From NCBI RefSeq assembly GCF_003287735.1, contig NZ_NSCM01000005.1, positions 140,993 to 204,992 of the forward strand: 64,000 nt of DNA. The letters run 5' to 3'. The notes below the pieces were generated by a model, which saw nothing but the letters and a program-made list of their open reading frames with translations, was not told the DNA's origin and made no database searches. Numbering within the stretch: position 1 is the first letter of the stretch; each line of letters begins with the position of its first letter. Source of the stretch: Photorhabdus bodei (GTDB lineage: Bacteria; Pseudomonadota; Gammaproteobacteria; Enterobacterales; Enterobacteriaceae). This document shows positions 11,801 to 21,958 of the stretch, piece by piece. Both the position numbers and the translations under genes were made by a program.

Positions 11801-12517
11801 CGGAAAAATCGCCCTGAGTTACTTAATCAATATACAAAATCACAACTGACCGAACAGTTGGACAACATTACTGATGAGCTAAAAAGAAACACCTTACAAC
11901 AAGGAGAGCTGAAAAACCTGCTTGGTAATGATGCAATACGCCGTCAACAGCAAAAATCCTTATTGGAAGAGATCAGCCATTGCCAACAAAATTATGATGA
12001 CTGGAGTTATCTTAATAATCTGATTGGTTCGGCTGATGGTGCTAAATTCCGTCGCTTTGCTCAAGGATTAACACTGGATCATTTGGTTCATCTCGCCAAT
12101 CAACGGCTGAAAAAATTGCACGGACGCTACGATTTGCAACGTAAAAACAGTGATGGTCTTGAACTACAAGTGATTGATACCTGGCAAGCCGATGCTATTC
12201 GTGATACCAAAACGCTTTCCGGTGGCGAAAGTTTTCTGGTCAGCCTCGCCTTGGCTTTAGCGCTATCTGATTTAGTCAGCAATAAAACCAGTATTGACTC
12301 ACTGTTCTTGGATGAAGGTTTTGGCACACTTGATCCAGAAACCCTTGATATTGCTCTTGATGCACTGGATCATTTAAATGCTTCCGGTAAAACCATTGGA
12401 GTCATCAGCCACATCGAAGCCATGAAAGAACGGATACCCGTGCAAATTAAAGTGAAAAAAATTAATGGGCTTGGGATAAGTAAACTCTCACCTGAGTTTC
12501 GTTATGGTAAACAATAG
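8831..12517 (+). CDS. sbcC: SbcCD nuclease, ATPase subunit SbcC
   Basis: SMC/Rad50-like ATPase that partners SbcD at DNA ends and hairpins. The 1228-residue protein has Walker A GPTGAGKT (residues 37-44), a very long coiled coil, a zinc hook CPLC (Cys600 and Cys603) in the middle, a C-terminal ABC signature [15 protein letters not shown] and Walker [13 protein letters not shown] (about 1157-1168). It is longer than the E. coli protein (about 1050 residues) and its coiled coil is strikingly rich in glutamine, with runs of CAA/CAG codons. It is the last gene of the operon. Confidence 0.97.
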   Translation: MKILSLRLKNINSLQGEWKIDFTAEPFASSGLFAITGPTGAGKTTLLDAICLALYHETPRLTISTSQNELMTRHTAESLAEVEFEVKGVAYRAFWSQRRARNQPNGNLQAPKVELALSNSGKILADKIQDKKEKIIEITGLDYGRFTKSILLSQGDFAAFLNAQPNERADLLEELTGTEIYGILSQQIYQQHKQAQSELNILQVKASAIDLLTAEQYQQHLEQQQQLTHAESQLNQQIKTVQHLAQWLTRGEELEQLVTENNASLQQAEKALTHAEPQLQKLASSEPAETLRPLLDDKNRTQYEHQRTSKQLEEMHQQLQQQQQTLTPIQQKVTHADSARAEYQQHRQQQEKLITEQVIPLDHQIAVQIKELNLTQQQINEQKTALENRCQQYDTANQRALSFTNQRKQLENYFEQQPYHQYFGEKLAFWQHQFSWWQEQQQQIDHQTQKVGKLSAEITQLNNNLNKQGENLKQQIEHNQPLELAFEQAKQQFFTLQKQYSPEKLKKQLTQYQEQLPLQHKLEILSPQILQLQAAIASHHIRLQQPEKLLKELPIQIESIDKQLSDKQQHLADLTQRIQLEQKIVSLEKERAQLKEGSPCPLCGAEHHPAIQAYQNIELPKSEQRLKDLRQQFEALQATKISLVNKKEFQQQQYDHILQEIADAEPRLNILTQQWQETCAILQTEISLSDKPALELFVQQNQSTHRLCQTQLTEFELAEKTYQKTEKTLTAHQEYVKEIERNIELSKHQHNVLKKHLSELQPEIQQQQRKLTDVIEKMTSELQQYNLSLPMLNDTENWLQQRREEWQIYQNCHENWQQIQKEEAVIQNQIESLHKQKEEYVCRLNGLNQTARQQKQQLAEAQQQRQQLFGKQSVTDITQALQQQSQQLEEAYKQAQSHLQQAQSNISQLTGAINETEKNYNQSEQQKQQAEQNFNAALAKSPFADQHAVESALLSQEQRKELQQLKEQLEQQQIQANALCQKAAETLQQHRKNRPELLNQYTKSQLTEQLDNITDELKRNTLQQGELKNLLGNDAIRRQQQKSLLEEISHCQQNYDDWSYLNNLIGSADGAKFRRFAQGLTLDHLVHLANQRLKKLHGRYDLQRKNSDGLELQVIDTWQADAIRDTKTLSGGESFLVSLALALALSDLVSNKTSIDSLFLDEGFGTLDPETLDIALDALDHLNASGKTIGVISHIEAMKERIPVQIKVKKINGLGISKLSPEFRYGKQ

Positions 12518-12582
12518 CGGAAAACAATAAAAAGTATTCCCAAAGTGAACTGAATGCCGTTATTTTTTCCTTAAAAGGATAC

Positions 12583-12604
12583 TCCCGCCAGCATAAAGGC
12601 GGGA
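12583..12604 (+). terminator. Hairpin after sbcC
   Basis: A perfect 7-bp stem, TCCCGCC / GGCGGGA, with an 8-base loop lies 65 bases after the sbcC stop. The following sequence has only a weak T run, so terminator activity is plausible but not certain. Confidence 0.45.
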
Positions 12605-13297
12605 AGGAAATTTCGACAAGGCATTACCCTTGCTGGTTTTGAATGTACTGCGTGACTTGCTCTCGCCAACATACATCAAGAAGCAAGAACGCCCAACGAA
12701 ATGACAATTCTTCGAGCTGTTTGTTATCCCTCTTCCCCTGATATTAAAAACGCGTTTTACTCATAATTAGCATTCAGGAGGGAGAAGTCCGCAGGTTTTG
12801 TTAGACCACTACACTCCAGAAAATATCTGGGTAAAGGCCGAGGACTCTCTCTGTACACTCTGATAGCCAATTACGTTGCCGTGAATGCGAAAAATATCGG
12901 GCTGAATGAGTATGAAGACCACTCTCTCCATGACATGGTTTACAGCAACAAAAGTGCTGGAAGAGCATGTGAAATAATATTTTTGGAACGATGAATAGTC
13001 CTGACTTGTGATTTTCGAGGACTTTTATACTGGATACAAAGATAGTATTCAATTGTGATAATAAAAATATATTTACATTACTCTTGTTTTTAGCGGTTTA
13101 TATGAAAATAAATTTTAATTAAAATTAAATCTATATATATGTTAGTTAACTATATTTTGTAAAGTTTAATATTTTTCATATATTAAATTAAATAATTTAC
13201 TTACTGATAAAAGATAGTTATCACCAGATAAATAAAAGAAATTGGAAAAAATATATTTTACAAAATACCATATAAGAATGATTTAATAGTTATGAAA
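12605..13297. other. Gene-free region, probably decayed coding DNA
   Basis: No intact gene is visible. The first 370 bases have coding-like composition with stop codons in every frame and may be debris of one or more genes I cannot identify. The rest is very AT-rich. A minus-strand frame of 83 codons here has no recognisable motif. Confidence 0.3.
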
Positions 13298-13424
13298 TAT
13301 ACCTGTCATCCTTCAAGTTGCCTCTTTGTTGGCTGCACTCACTCACCCCGGTCACATAGTTATCTATGCTCCCGGGGATTCGCTCCCTTGCCGCCGCAAT
13401 GCATCTTGAAATCCATAAGGTATA
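13298..13424 (-). repeat. ERIC, copy 2
   Basis: 127-bp ERIC palindrome (TATACC...GGTATA ends) in AT-rich intergenic DNA, 180 bases upstream of the EPSP-synthase fragment. Confidence 0.95.
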
Positions 13425-13604
13425 GAATTATTAAAATTTACATAATGAGAAATAAGTGAGAAATGCAATGATGCTATAAAAAAATAAACTGGTAGAAATC
13501 TATAAACATGTTTGTTATTGAATTTCACATAAATGTGAATCGGGAAATCATTAAATCAAAGAGTTATTTACTTATTGTATTAGTAAAATATAAAAGGAGA
13601 ACCT

Positions 13605-13889
13605 ATGTCTTTAGTAAAATACCTAGAAGTTAGTCCATCTAACTATGTACTTCATTCTGCCTATATACCGTCATCTAAACCAGAAACCCAACGAGCGATT
13701 TTAGCTGCCAGTTTGTCTGATGGAAAATCAATTATAAATAATGATTTGCGTTGTTCAGAAACAACCACAATGAAGGAGGCATGCCGTAGTATTGGAGCCA
13801 AAATTATTGAAGAGCCTAGTCGATTAATTATATATGGCACTGGTGGGAAGATTATACCTAATAATAATGTTATTGATGCTATCGGATAA
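13605..13889 (+). pseudogene. Truncated EPSP synthase-like (AroA family) N-terminal fragment
   Basis: The 94 residues resemble the N-terminus of 3-phosphoshikimate 1-carboxyvinyltransferases: the substrate-binding S-K-P-E-T-Q-R-A segment at about residues 24-31, then SLSDGKSIINN and a later GTGG. EPSP synthases have about 430 residues, so over three quarters are missing. The frame stops where the conserved G-S-G-T-x-x-R segment would begin. A good AAGGAG site precedes the ATG. It stands just before an exporter and an SDR gene on the same strand, as if part of a small biosynthetic cassette (inference). It is unlikely to be active alone. Confidence 0.6.
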
Positions 13890-13963
13890 CCAACACGCTA
13901 CGCCAAATAAGGAATACAACGGACGCATAAAAATACTCCCTCTTGTATGAAAGGAGCAATGGC

Positions 13964-15145
13964 ATGAAATCAAAACTCATTATCATCAACTCGTGCGTTA
14001 TCTTAGTGCTCGGATTGTTTTCTATAGACCTCTATAATCCAGCACTTCCCATTATAAAAATAGCGCTCTCAATAACAGACAATCAGGCACAAAGCTTGGT
14101 TGTTTATTATCTCCTTGGTTTTGCAGTATCTCAGATTTTTTATGGCCCACTTTCTGATAAATACGGGCGTATTCCTGTAATCATATTTTCCTTATTATTT
14201 TCTGCTGTTGGTAACTATCTAACTTCTACCGCAGAATCATTTCACACACTCTCATTATTCAGACTCCTGACGGGAATTGGTGCAGGTGGATGCCCAGTTA
14301 TTAGTAGAGCAATACTCAGCGATACTTTTAGGGATAAGACGGAACTATCAAAATCACTGGCAATTTTTTCTATGGCATCACAAGTTTCTCCTGCTTTTGC
14401 CCCCATTATTGGGGGATATATCACAGAGTATCTGCCGTGGAAATTTAATTTTATCGCGCTAGCCATCATGATGTTGTTAGGTGCGATTTTTGTCAAAATG
14501 ACACTGCCGGAAACATCTCCGATGAGATCAAGTCGCAATGGTAGATTGGCTGGTTTTCGAATTTTATTATCAGATGTTAATTTTGTTATATACAGTGTTG
14601 TCTCTGCTGTCTTATTTGCCATTACCATTGGTTATTTTACTGCTAGTCCTTTCGTATTCCAGACCCAATTTGGGTTATCGTCATCACAGAACGGATATCT
14701 GTTTATAATCTATTCTGCTGGAATTGTAATAGGTTCATTGTTAACAAAAAAAGGATTATCACACGTTACACCTGAATACATTCTTAAAATATCGTTGCCA
14801 TTATTACTGTCATTTACGGTAATAGCGCTCATTTTTATTCACTTCACTCAGATATTATCAATTGACTTCATCATTATTTATAGTTTTGCGATAGGGTTGG
14901 GATGTGGGCTATCTTCCCCTTTATTGCTCGGGATAAGTTTACATGGTCATCCTGAATTATCAGGAACGGGTAGCGCTTTGCAGGGGGCACTCAAAATGGC
15001 CGGAGCCGCTATTGTATTATGGTTTTTCTCCAGTGGTCATACAACGACTGCGACTGGTTTGATGTGGGGACTTTTTGCTCTTGCTCTGATTTGTTTCATT
15101 TTAATAGCTTGTACCCAGTATTGGGTGTCTGAAACAGAAAACTGA
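13964..15145 (+). CDS. MFS multidrug exporter, Bcr/CflA type
   Basis: Predicted inner-membrane drug:H+ antiporter of the DHA1 Bcr/CflA group, with about 12 membrane segments in 393 residues. It has the N-terminal SIDLYNPALP signature of the group and the cytoplasmic loop motif YGPLSDKYGRIPV between TM2 and TM3. A frame opens upstream at a TTG, but AAGGAG lies 7 bases before the ATG at 13964, which I take as the start. It sits between an EPSP-synthase fragment and a broken SDR gene and may have exported the product of a now-decayed pathway (inference). The substrate is unknown. Confidence 0.85.
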   Translation: MKSKLIIINSCVILVLGLFSIDLYNPALPIIKIALSITDNQAQSLVVYYLLGFAVSQIFYGPLSDKYGRIPVIIFSLLFSAVGNYLTSTAESFHTLSLFRLLTGIGAGGCPVISRAILSDTFRDKTELSKSLAIFSMASQVSPAFAPIIGGYITEYLPWKFNFIALAIMMLLGAIFVKMTLPETSPMRSSRNGRLAGFRILLSDVNFVIYSVVSAVLFAITIGYFTASPFVFQTQFGLSSSQNGYLFIIYSAGIVIGSLLTKKGLSHVTPEYILKISLPLLLSFTVIALIFIHFTQILSIDFIIIYSFAIGLGCGLSSPLLLGISLHGHPELSGTGSALQGALKMAGAAIVLWFFSSGHTTTATGLMWGLFALALICFILIACTQYWVSETEN

Positions 15146-15178
15146 CGTTTTGTAGAACTATTCATATATGGAGAGAAT

Positions 15179-16092
15179 ATGGATCTTAAAATAACGGGGC
15201 GTTGGGCTGTTATATGTGCAGCCAGCGAAGGTCTGGGCTTTGCTTGCGCGGCGGCATTAGTTGCAGAAGGTGTAAATGTTGTTATTAACGCACGACGAAC
15301 TGAACAATTGGAAATGGCAGCGCTACAGTTGCAAGAGATAAATTCAGCCGTGTCGATAAGATGGATATCGGGTGATATAACTCAACCGGAAACACAAAAG
15401 GCAGTATTAACAGCTTCACCTATGGTGGATATCCTTATCACAAATGCAGGGGGGCCGCCAACAGGTCATTTTTCTGAATGGAGTCATGATATATACCTTA
15501 TGGATTTCAAGATGCATCGCGGCGGCAAGGGAGCGAATCCCCGGGAGCATAGATAACTATGTGACCGGGGTGAGTGAGTGCAGCCAACAAAGAGGCAACT
15601 TGAAGGATGACAGGTATATGGTATCAGGCAATTAACACCAATATGCTTACACCAATAACCCTGATCCAAGCAGTGATCAATAAAATGGCTGACCGTAGTT
15701 TTGGGCGCATCATCAATATTACTTCTGGCACAGTTAAAGCACCTCAAAATGAGTTGGGATTATCAAATGCAGCACGAGGAGGGCTAATAACTTTCGTTAG
15801 TGGTTTGGCAAAATCTCATTTATTGATGAGAAATAATGTCACTATAAACAATCTATTACCCGGAGCATTCGAGACTCAGCGCCTGAGACAAACATTTAAA
15901 CAAAAAGCATTAAGATGTGGTGATTCACCGGAAAATATGGCAATGCAACGTAGCCAGAAAATTCCCGCAGGAAGATTTGGAATTCCAGAAGAATTTGGAG
16001 CCTATTGTGCATTTTTATGCAGTTCCCATGCCGGTTATATAACAGGACAAAATATTCTTATCGACGGGGGCGCTTATCCCGGTGTCTTTTAG
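15179..16092 (+). pseudogene. Short-chain dehydrogenase/reductase gene interrupted by an ERIC
   Basis: The N-terminal part has an SDR Rossmann motif of the A-x-x-x-G-L-G-x-A form and NAGGPP. The C-terminal part has GFAKS-like and ITGQNILIDGG segments. Between them lies a 127-bp ERIC which shifts the frame. Removing 125 bp, keeping one TA, rejoins SHDI to WYQAIN and gives one 262-residue protein of normal SDR length. The usual catalytic Tyr-x-x-x-Lys is replaced by an LSNAARGGL segment, as in a known atypical SDR subgroup. The two halves are unlikely to work as separate proteins. The gene follows the MFS gene by 33 bases and was probably in its operon. Confidence 0.85.
15492..15618 (+). repeat. 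ERIC, copy 3, inside the SDR gene
   Basis: 127-bp ERIC in the orientation starting TATACCTTATGG. It lies within a coding frame. The host frame is restored exactly by deleting 125 bp, so the flanking TA looks like a 2-bp target duplication. Confidence 0.96.
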
Positions 16093-16149
16093 CAAAATCC
16101 GCCGTAAACCCTCGCCCGCGCTGGGCGAGCAACTGTCTTGAACGACAAT

Positions 16150-16395
<246 letters not shown>

Positions 16396-16445
16396 TCATC
16401 TGCACTGATAACGTTCAGCAGTGGATAACACTGGTGCTATATGGT

Positions 16446-16572
16446 TATACCTTATGGATTTCAAGATGCATCGCGGCGGCAAGGGAGCGAATCCCCGGGA
16501 GCATAGATAACTATGTGACCGGGGTGAGTGAGTGCAGCCAACAAAGAGGCAACTTGAAAGATGACGGGTATA
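16446..16572 (+). repeat. ERIC, copy 4
   Basis: 127-bp ERIC palindrome beside the IS110 remnant. Beyond it, up to 16824, I see only decayed sequence. A short minus-strand frame contains MTSIRLREVQSDLG, ending MTEKQWMEEA, and might be a gene remnant of unknown family. Confidence 0.95.
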
Positions 16573-16824
16573 TTATAATTACTGTGCATTTGCTCTTCGT
16601 TCATGATTAAGCCTCTTCCATCCATTGTTTTTCTGTCATTTTCCCCAAAAAGCTCACACTAATGATCGCGGCCTCGGACATTAAACCAAGATCAGATTGA
16701 ACCTCTCGTAACCTGATAGATGTCATTCTTGGGGTTTTATGTTTTACGATTGCAACTAACCACCATAATTACTATGATACAAGGGCAACATCGTTAATCC
16801 GGAAGTAAACATACTCGTATTCCC

Positions 16825-17788
16825 TTAAATCATTTTCTTGGGGGTTTTTATACCTATTTGCCATAATGAATTATTTAATTACTTTATGAATAAAATTTAT
16901 TTCCAGATTGAAAACGTTATTAAATCCAGTCCCTTTAAGAAAACAGCTTGCCTGATTAATCTATTCATATTGTTATTTATTTTCCCTGATTATATGATCA
17001 TTAACAGAGTCAAGTTTTTTTCACTGATGGTTTTATGATGGGCAGGATTTAAACCGTTATTAAAACGCATTATTTTAACATCGGATTTTAATCGGTATAA
17101 AATTTTAAATGGTATTTTTACCACTTCCGACGCCTGATTTCTGTTAAGTTTAATCATATCCGCTCTCTATCTTTACCGATCATAGTAATCACTTATCTGG
17201 TTTATTATTTATTCTTTTTTATCCATTATTTCCCAACGCGCATTAATACTAATTCTGTTTTACCGGCAATCTTGAGTGGTTTTAATAAGCTCCACTCTTT
17301 ATTTTATTGATAAATCAGCCAGTAAATGGCCTGATGATATAAAGATACCCCTTTCTGTTTTTTCGGATAATCAATTCATTTTTCAGATTTTAAATCCGAC
17401 TAAATTAACCTTTTTACCTGTTTTTTATTACGTCATTTTTATAGCTAGCTTCGTAAAATAACAACGAAAAAACATTTGAATATCCTCCTGTTAGTTATAT
17501 AAAAGCTTTAATATCTCCGCATGATCACTTTTAAATAGTTGTATTAGATTAGGTAAACGTAAAATAATCGGCGGATAGTATCGCCGATAAATGTATTAAA
17601 TATGACAGAAAGTCGGCTGTTTTTAGCCACTCTGTATTTTTAAAAAATCTGACATTAATGAAGTACCTATTTTTTCAATCCTTAGCTAACTAATCACCGG
17701 TAAAAAGCATCTGACAATTGTCAAAGAGGGAAAATGCAAGTAAAAAGATAAGCTGAGCCATGTTAAAAAGATGATAAACCGAGCCTGG
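16825..17788. repeat. Long tandem direct repeat, copy A
   Basis: About 964 bp repeated almost without change 976 bp downstream. It is very AT-rich. Two short plus-strand frames (66 and 61 codons) and one minus-strand frame (about 55 codons, starting MIKLNRNQASEV) are conserved in both copies, but none resembles a known protein. The conservation may simply reflect recent duplication. Confidence 0.9.
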
Positions 17789-17800
17789 AGAGACTATAAT

Positions 17801-18765
17801 TTAAATCATTTTCTTGGGAGTTTTTATACCTATTTGCCATAATGAATTATTTAATTATTTTATGAATAAAATTTATTTCCAGATTGAAAACGTTATTAAA
17901 GCCAGTCCCTTTAAGAAAACAGCTTGCCTGATTAATCTATTCATATTGTTATTTATTTTCCCTGATTATATGATCATTAACAGAGTCAAGTTTTTTTCAC
18001 TGATGGTTTTATGATGGGCAGGATTTAAACCGTTATTAAAACGCATTATTTTAACATCGGATTTTAATCGGTATAAAATTTTAAATGGTATTTTTACCAC
18101 TTCCGACGCCTGCTTTCTGTTAAGTTTAATCATATCCGCTCTCTATCTTTACCGATCATAATAATCACTTATCTGGTTTATTATTTATTCTTTTTTATCC
18201 ATTATTTACCAACGCGCATTAATACTAATTCTGTTTTACCGGCAATCTTGAGTGGTTTTAATAAGCTCCACTCTTTATTTTATTGATAAATCAGCCAGTA
18301 AATGGCCTGATGATATAAAGATACCCCTTTCTGTTTTTTCGGATAATCAATTCATTTTTCAGATTTTAAATCCGACTAAATTAACCTTTTTACCTGTTTT
18401 TTATTACGTCATTTTTATAGCTAGCTTCGTAAAATAACAACGAAAAAACATTTGAATATCCTCCTGTTAGTTATATAAAAGCTTTAATATTTCCGCATAA
18501 TCACTTTTAAATAGTTGTATCAGATTAGGTAAATGTAAAATAATCGGCGGATAATATCGCCGATAAATGTATTAAATATGACAGAAAGTCGGCTGTTTTT
18601 AGCCACTCTGTATTTTTAAAAAATCTGACATTAATGAAGTACCTATTTTTTTCAATCCTTAGCTAACTAATCACCGGTAAAAAGCATCTGACAATTGTCA
18701 AAGAGGGAAAATGCAAGTAAAAAGATAAGCTGAGCCATGTTAAAAAGATGATAAACCAAGCCTAG
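17801..18765. repeat. Long tandem direct repeat, copy B
   Basis: Second copy of the ~965-bp unit, separated from copy A by about 12 bases. It differs by scattered substitutions and one extra T in a T run. The copies start with TTAAATCATTTTCTTGGG and end near GATAAACCxAGCCT. No transposase or terminal inverted repeat was seen. Confidence 0.9.
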
Positions 18766-19314
18766 AACGGGTAAATAATTCTATTTTCCACCTCGTATTT
18801 AACGATGCCATTTTCATTAAACTGATACTTTCCATTAAACTGATACTTAGTTTTTTGCATTTTCACTTTAATAATCTATATTCCTTTTTCTACACTTAAA
18901 AAACAGAGAGAGTAAATGGTGTGTTAATAACATTAAAATTAAAGTATATTTCTTTAATCATTTTCAATGTTATTAATCTGGTTAACTTAAAGATTAATCG
19001 GCTTTATTTAACGATTATCTCTGATTTTCCGTAAACTTTTTACAGCCATGTAAAATAAACTTAAAACCCGCTTTTCCTAAGGTTTTCTCTTTCAATGCTA
19101 ATATAGCATCGAATTTTTTATCCGCTGCAAAAGAACTTTAACGACTTCTTTTTACCTTTGATGATTAAAATTTTTACCTGTTTTTTCATAATACGATTAC
19201 CATCTCTTTCCCGATTTTAAAACCACACTGATAGATAAAAACAGCTTTTCTTAACACCTGCTTTATCACATACTGATAAAACATATCCAGTCTTATAGCA
19301 AGATTTCCCTTTAA
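18766..19314. other. Gene-free AT-rich region
   Basis: No gene, RNA or repeat could be assigned. Composition resembles the tandem duplication beside it. Motifs such as TTTTTACCTGTTTTTT recur in both, suggesting a shared decayed origin. Confidence 0.3.
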
Positions 19315-19450
19315 ACAGAAGAAGATATCCAACTGTATTTAGAAGAAGTGATGAAAGAGGATAATCCAGCCCTGATATTATCTGCATTGGGAGATATTGC
19401 CAAAGCCAGAAATATAAGCCAGCTTGTAAAAGAAGTGGGCATAGCAACAC
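19315..19450 (+). pseudogene. Remnant of a HigA-type addiction module antidote gene
   Basis: The frame reads EEDIQLYLEEVMKEDNPAL, then ILSALGDIAKARNISQLVKE, which matches the N-terminal part of the putative addiction-module antidote family (small HTH antitoxins paired with RelE/HigB-like toxins). A stop codon lies directly upstream in frame and there is no start codon. After VGI the similarity ends, so the HTH half is lost. No toxin gene is visible beside it. Non-functional. Confidence 0.6.
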
Positions 19451-19596
19451 GGGCATACAGTTTTAAACAGAAAACTGCGCCTTATAGCCTTCCCCTGAAA
19501 GACAAGGTTTTAAGGCGCCCCCTGATAATAGAAAGCAATAAATTTTTCCCCAGCAACCAAAACAAAATCAAAAAGACACAGCGATATTACGACTGA

Positions 19597-20367
19597 TTAA
19601 TCCGCAGTAACCAGTTCCAATATTTGCTGCCTGACATGCTCGAAAATGAGTTCGCCAATCTCCGCACTCGAACCAGATGTTTTAGAAAGGACGCCTCTCG
19701 TTGAAAATTCTTTTTTAATCGGCACTTGATAGATCCCAGCACGTGGAGGTTTATCGTGATCAGGTCGCTCAGCTCTCACTAAATCCGGGCGTAAATGCAA
19801 CATTAAACTCGTTTCTGTTAACCCTGCATGCTCAGCATGCCAACCGGGAAAATCAACTAAATGTTCACGCGTCCAGTCATCAGACACCAAACTCCACCAG
19901 CTAAATACGATAACGGAACGATCGTTAAAATGTCCCTCCGCCCGTAATGCGTCTACCGCTTCGAAAATAAAACCTTCATTCTCAAAATGACCATTAATGA
20001 TCACCAGTTGTTTAAAGGGTAATGAGCACAAGCTCTTAATTGTTCGGCTGATATAAGCGGTAAATGTTGATCCATCCAGGTAAATCGTGCCAGGAAATTC
20101 AAGTCCACCCCCACTTTGTGGCAATGATCTGGCAGACACTGGCTGTACCGGCAAGGTGAATCCATTAATATCCTCCGCCAGCACGCGGGCAAAGGCTTCT
20201 GGGATCACTGAATCCACATTCAACGGCAGATGAGGCCCATGCTGCTCAATCCCGCCAATCGGCCATATCAATGTCTTACCTTCAACCGCGGCTAAGACCT
20301 GCTCACTGGTCAGTTCCGCAAATTCTCTAATTTTATTATTATTCATGATGTTATCCATTTTCCTCAT
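19597..20367 (-). CDS. Creatininase-family amidohydrolase in the NRPS-PKS operon
   Basis: Predicted metal-dependent amidohydrolase of the creatininase fold (creatininase, ArfB and MftE families), whose members hydrolyse small cyclic or linear amides or formamides. Metal-ligand motifs are visible: GGIEQHGPHLPLNVD (Glu, His, Asp), NGHFENEGF and AEHAGLTET. Length (256 residues) is typical. The ATG overlaps the stop of the dihydroorotate-dehydrogenase-like gene as ATGA, implying coupling; another in-frame ATG three codons in is possible. It is the last gene of the biosynthetic operon. A role opening or trimming an amide in the product, or in self-resistance, is inference. Confidence 0.85.
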   Translation of the reverse strand: MRKMDNIMNNNKIREFAELTSEQVLAAVEGKTLIWPIGGIEQHGPHLPLNVDSVIPEAFARVLAEDINGFTLPVQPVSARSLPQSGGGLEFPGTIYLDGSTFTAYISRTIKSLCSLPFKQLVIINGHFENEGFIFEAVDALRAEGHFNDRSVIVFSWWSLVSDDWTREHLVDFPGWHAEHAGLTETSLMLHLRPDLVRAERPDHDKPPRAGIYQVPIKKEFSTRGVLSKTSGSSAEIGELIFEHVRQQILELVTAD

Positions 20368-21233
20368 ACTTTTTCTGACGTCATGACTTGCGTATATTCA
20401 TGAACAATGCGCTGCAATGTTTTATACATATGCCGATGAAGCGCGGTGTAAACCTGCACCGTATTCGCCCCTGCCAGTAGGTATTCATGAACATCATTAC
20501 CATCCTGTACGCCTCCCGACCCAAGTATTGGAATCGTCACCCCTCGCTTACGCAGGTTATAAATAGCGGCAAGCACCATTGGTTTGATCCCTGGCCCAGA
20601 GTATCCGCAAACCCCATTAAGCAGCGCTTCGCCATTCGCTGTGTCGAATGCAATGCCTGAAATGGTATCGCTCAACGTTATCGCATCAGCCCCCCCTTCC
20701 ACCGCAGCTTGAACACGCCCATACAAATTATCGCCAAGCGAGAGTTTGACCGCAAAAGGGGTGTCCGTTCGCTCTTTCACCGCTTTGGTGTAGTTAAATA
20801 CTCGTTCTGGTGTATCTTCCGTGAAGTCGTCCGCATGCAAGCATGAAATGCCTAACTCCAAAGGGGCATCGGTCACTTCCGAGATACGAACAGCCAATGA
20901 ACCTAACGCCTCAGGTGATTCAGCATGGATAGAAACTATCACCGGAAGTTGTTCTTCCTTAAATTCACGGAGAAGCGTTAACCAATATTCAACGGTTTTC
21001 TTCGAATACGTCGTATTGTTCAGCATCCCTGTACTGAATAAATAGGTCTTTTCTGTATGCAATTTTTCTGAGCGCGGGTAAATCGTTTTTGTCACGACTG
21101 CCCCTGCGCCGTGAGCGATAAACTGGCGAATATTTTTAGCTTGATCAGAAAGCAAACCCGACCCAACAATAATTGGGTTTTTTATCTTCATTCCTAAAAC
21201 ATCATAGGTTGATTCAATAACTCGATTTTCCAT
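20364..21233 (-). CDS. Dihydroorotate dehydrogenase-like flavoprotein
   Basis: TIM-barrel FMN enzyme of the dihydroorotate/dihydropyrimidine dehydrogenase family. Visible features: NPIIVGSG near the N-terminus, a substrate-loop LGISCLHADD where class 1 enzymes have N-L-S-C-P-N (so the catalytic Cys is kept), and the FMN-phosphate site ILGSGGVQDG followed by LLAGANTVQVYTAL. The longer open frame begins at 21287, but GGAG six bases before the ATG at 21233 marks that start (289 residues). It lies in a secondary-metabolite operon rather than with pyr genes, so it probably oxidises or reduces a ring in the product (inference). Housekeeping PyrD cannot be excluded but is less likely. Confidence 0.85.
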   Translation of the reverse strand: MENRVIESTYDVLGMKIKNPIIVGSGLLSDQAKNIRQFIAHGAGAVVTKTIYPRSEKLHTEKTYLFSTGMLNNTTYSKKTVEYWLTLLREFKEEQLPVIVSIHAESPEALGSLAVRISEVTDAPLELGISCLHADDFTEDTPERVFNYTKAVKERTDTPFAVKLSLGDNLYGRVQAAVEGGADAITLSDTISGIAFDTANGEALLNGVCGYSGPGIKPMVLAAIYNLRKRGVTIPILGSGGVQDGNDVHEYLLAGANTVQVYTALHRHMYKTLQRIVHEYTQVMTSEKV

Positions 21234-21340
21234 CGTAACTCCACAAATTACCCATTCAAGCAAACTCGCTATTAACCCGCCTTTCAATTCAATAAAAAGT
21301 CAATAGAAAGGCGGTATATCCTCAAAAAGGTGATCAATAG

Positions 21341-21829
21341 CTATTCAACTGCAAGATTCCTGAAAATCTCGCCAATCTGTCCCGGATTTTGACGAAAATC
21401 GTGAATATCCAATTTCGACAAATTGCAAATATGCTCTAATCCCTTTAACAAATGACTACCACCATTCACAATCGGTAGTTGAGTGATTAATAAGACGGGC
21501 CGTTTCAGAGCAGAGGCCCAACCAAGTTCAATATGTGTACCGTCAGTACGCAGTAATTCATCACCTTGATGAACCGGAAGAATGGGCATGAAAAAATCAC
21601 ACTGCCGCATCCATTGGAAATCCCGTTTCGATACCATATCTGGCGTATAACTGGGTGTATCAATGCCAAATTTCTCAGTCAAATGCGCCGAAAATACATT
21701 ACCATTCAGTGCCTTCACCGTCTTAATCGCCAGTTGGATAGTCGTTCTCAACTCCTCATGAAAACCGTTATCACAAATTGCAAATTGAATCGGCCCACCA
21801 ATGAAAACACTTTTATTTGCCAACGGCAT
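21341..21829 (-). CDS. Nucleoside 2-deoxyribosyltransferase-like protein
   Basis: The 162-residue protein resembles the nucleoside 2-deoxyribosyltransferase/NDT superfamily: an N-terminal SVFIGGPIQF (Rossmann-like, substrate loop), a central RQCDFFMPILP segment with the aspartate typical of the D-x-x-x-A/P motif, and GTHIELGWASALKRPVLLI carrying the conserved Glu-Leu-Gly of the active site. AAGGGG precedes the ATG at 21829, which I prefer to the in-frame ATG seven codons upstream. In this operon it could transfer or cleave an N-glycosidic bond, or bind a nucleotide-like intermediate. Both are inference. Distant NDT-like proteins often have other functions. Confidence 0.7.
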   Translation of the reverse strand: MPLANKSVFIGGPIQFAICDNGFHEELRTTIQLAIKTVKALNGNVFSAHLTEKFGIDTPSYTPDMVSKRDFQWMRQCDFFMPILPVHQGDELLRTDGTHIELGWASALKRPVLLITQLPIVNGGSHLLKGLEHICNLSKLDIHDFRQNPGQIGEIFRNLAVE

Positions 21830-21958
21830 AACGTTCCCCTTAATTTTCATTACTCAACAGACTATGAGCCGTCGTTTCAGAGCATCGAACTCAGCACAGC
21901 CAGAAGATAGGATGCTTAATAATTCAATAAGTTATTACTCACAACAGGCCAGTTTGCT

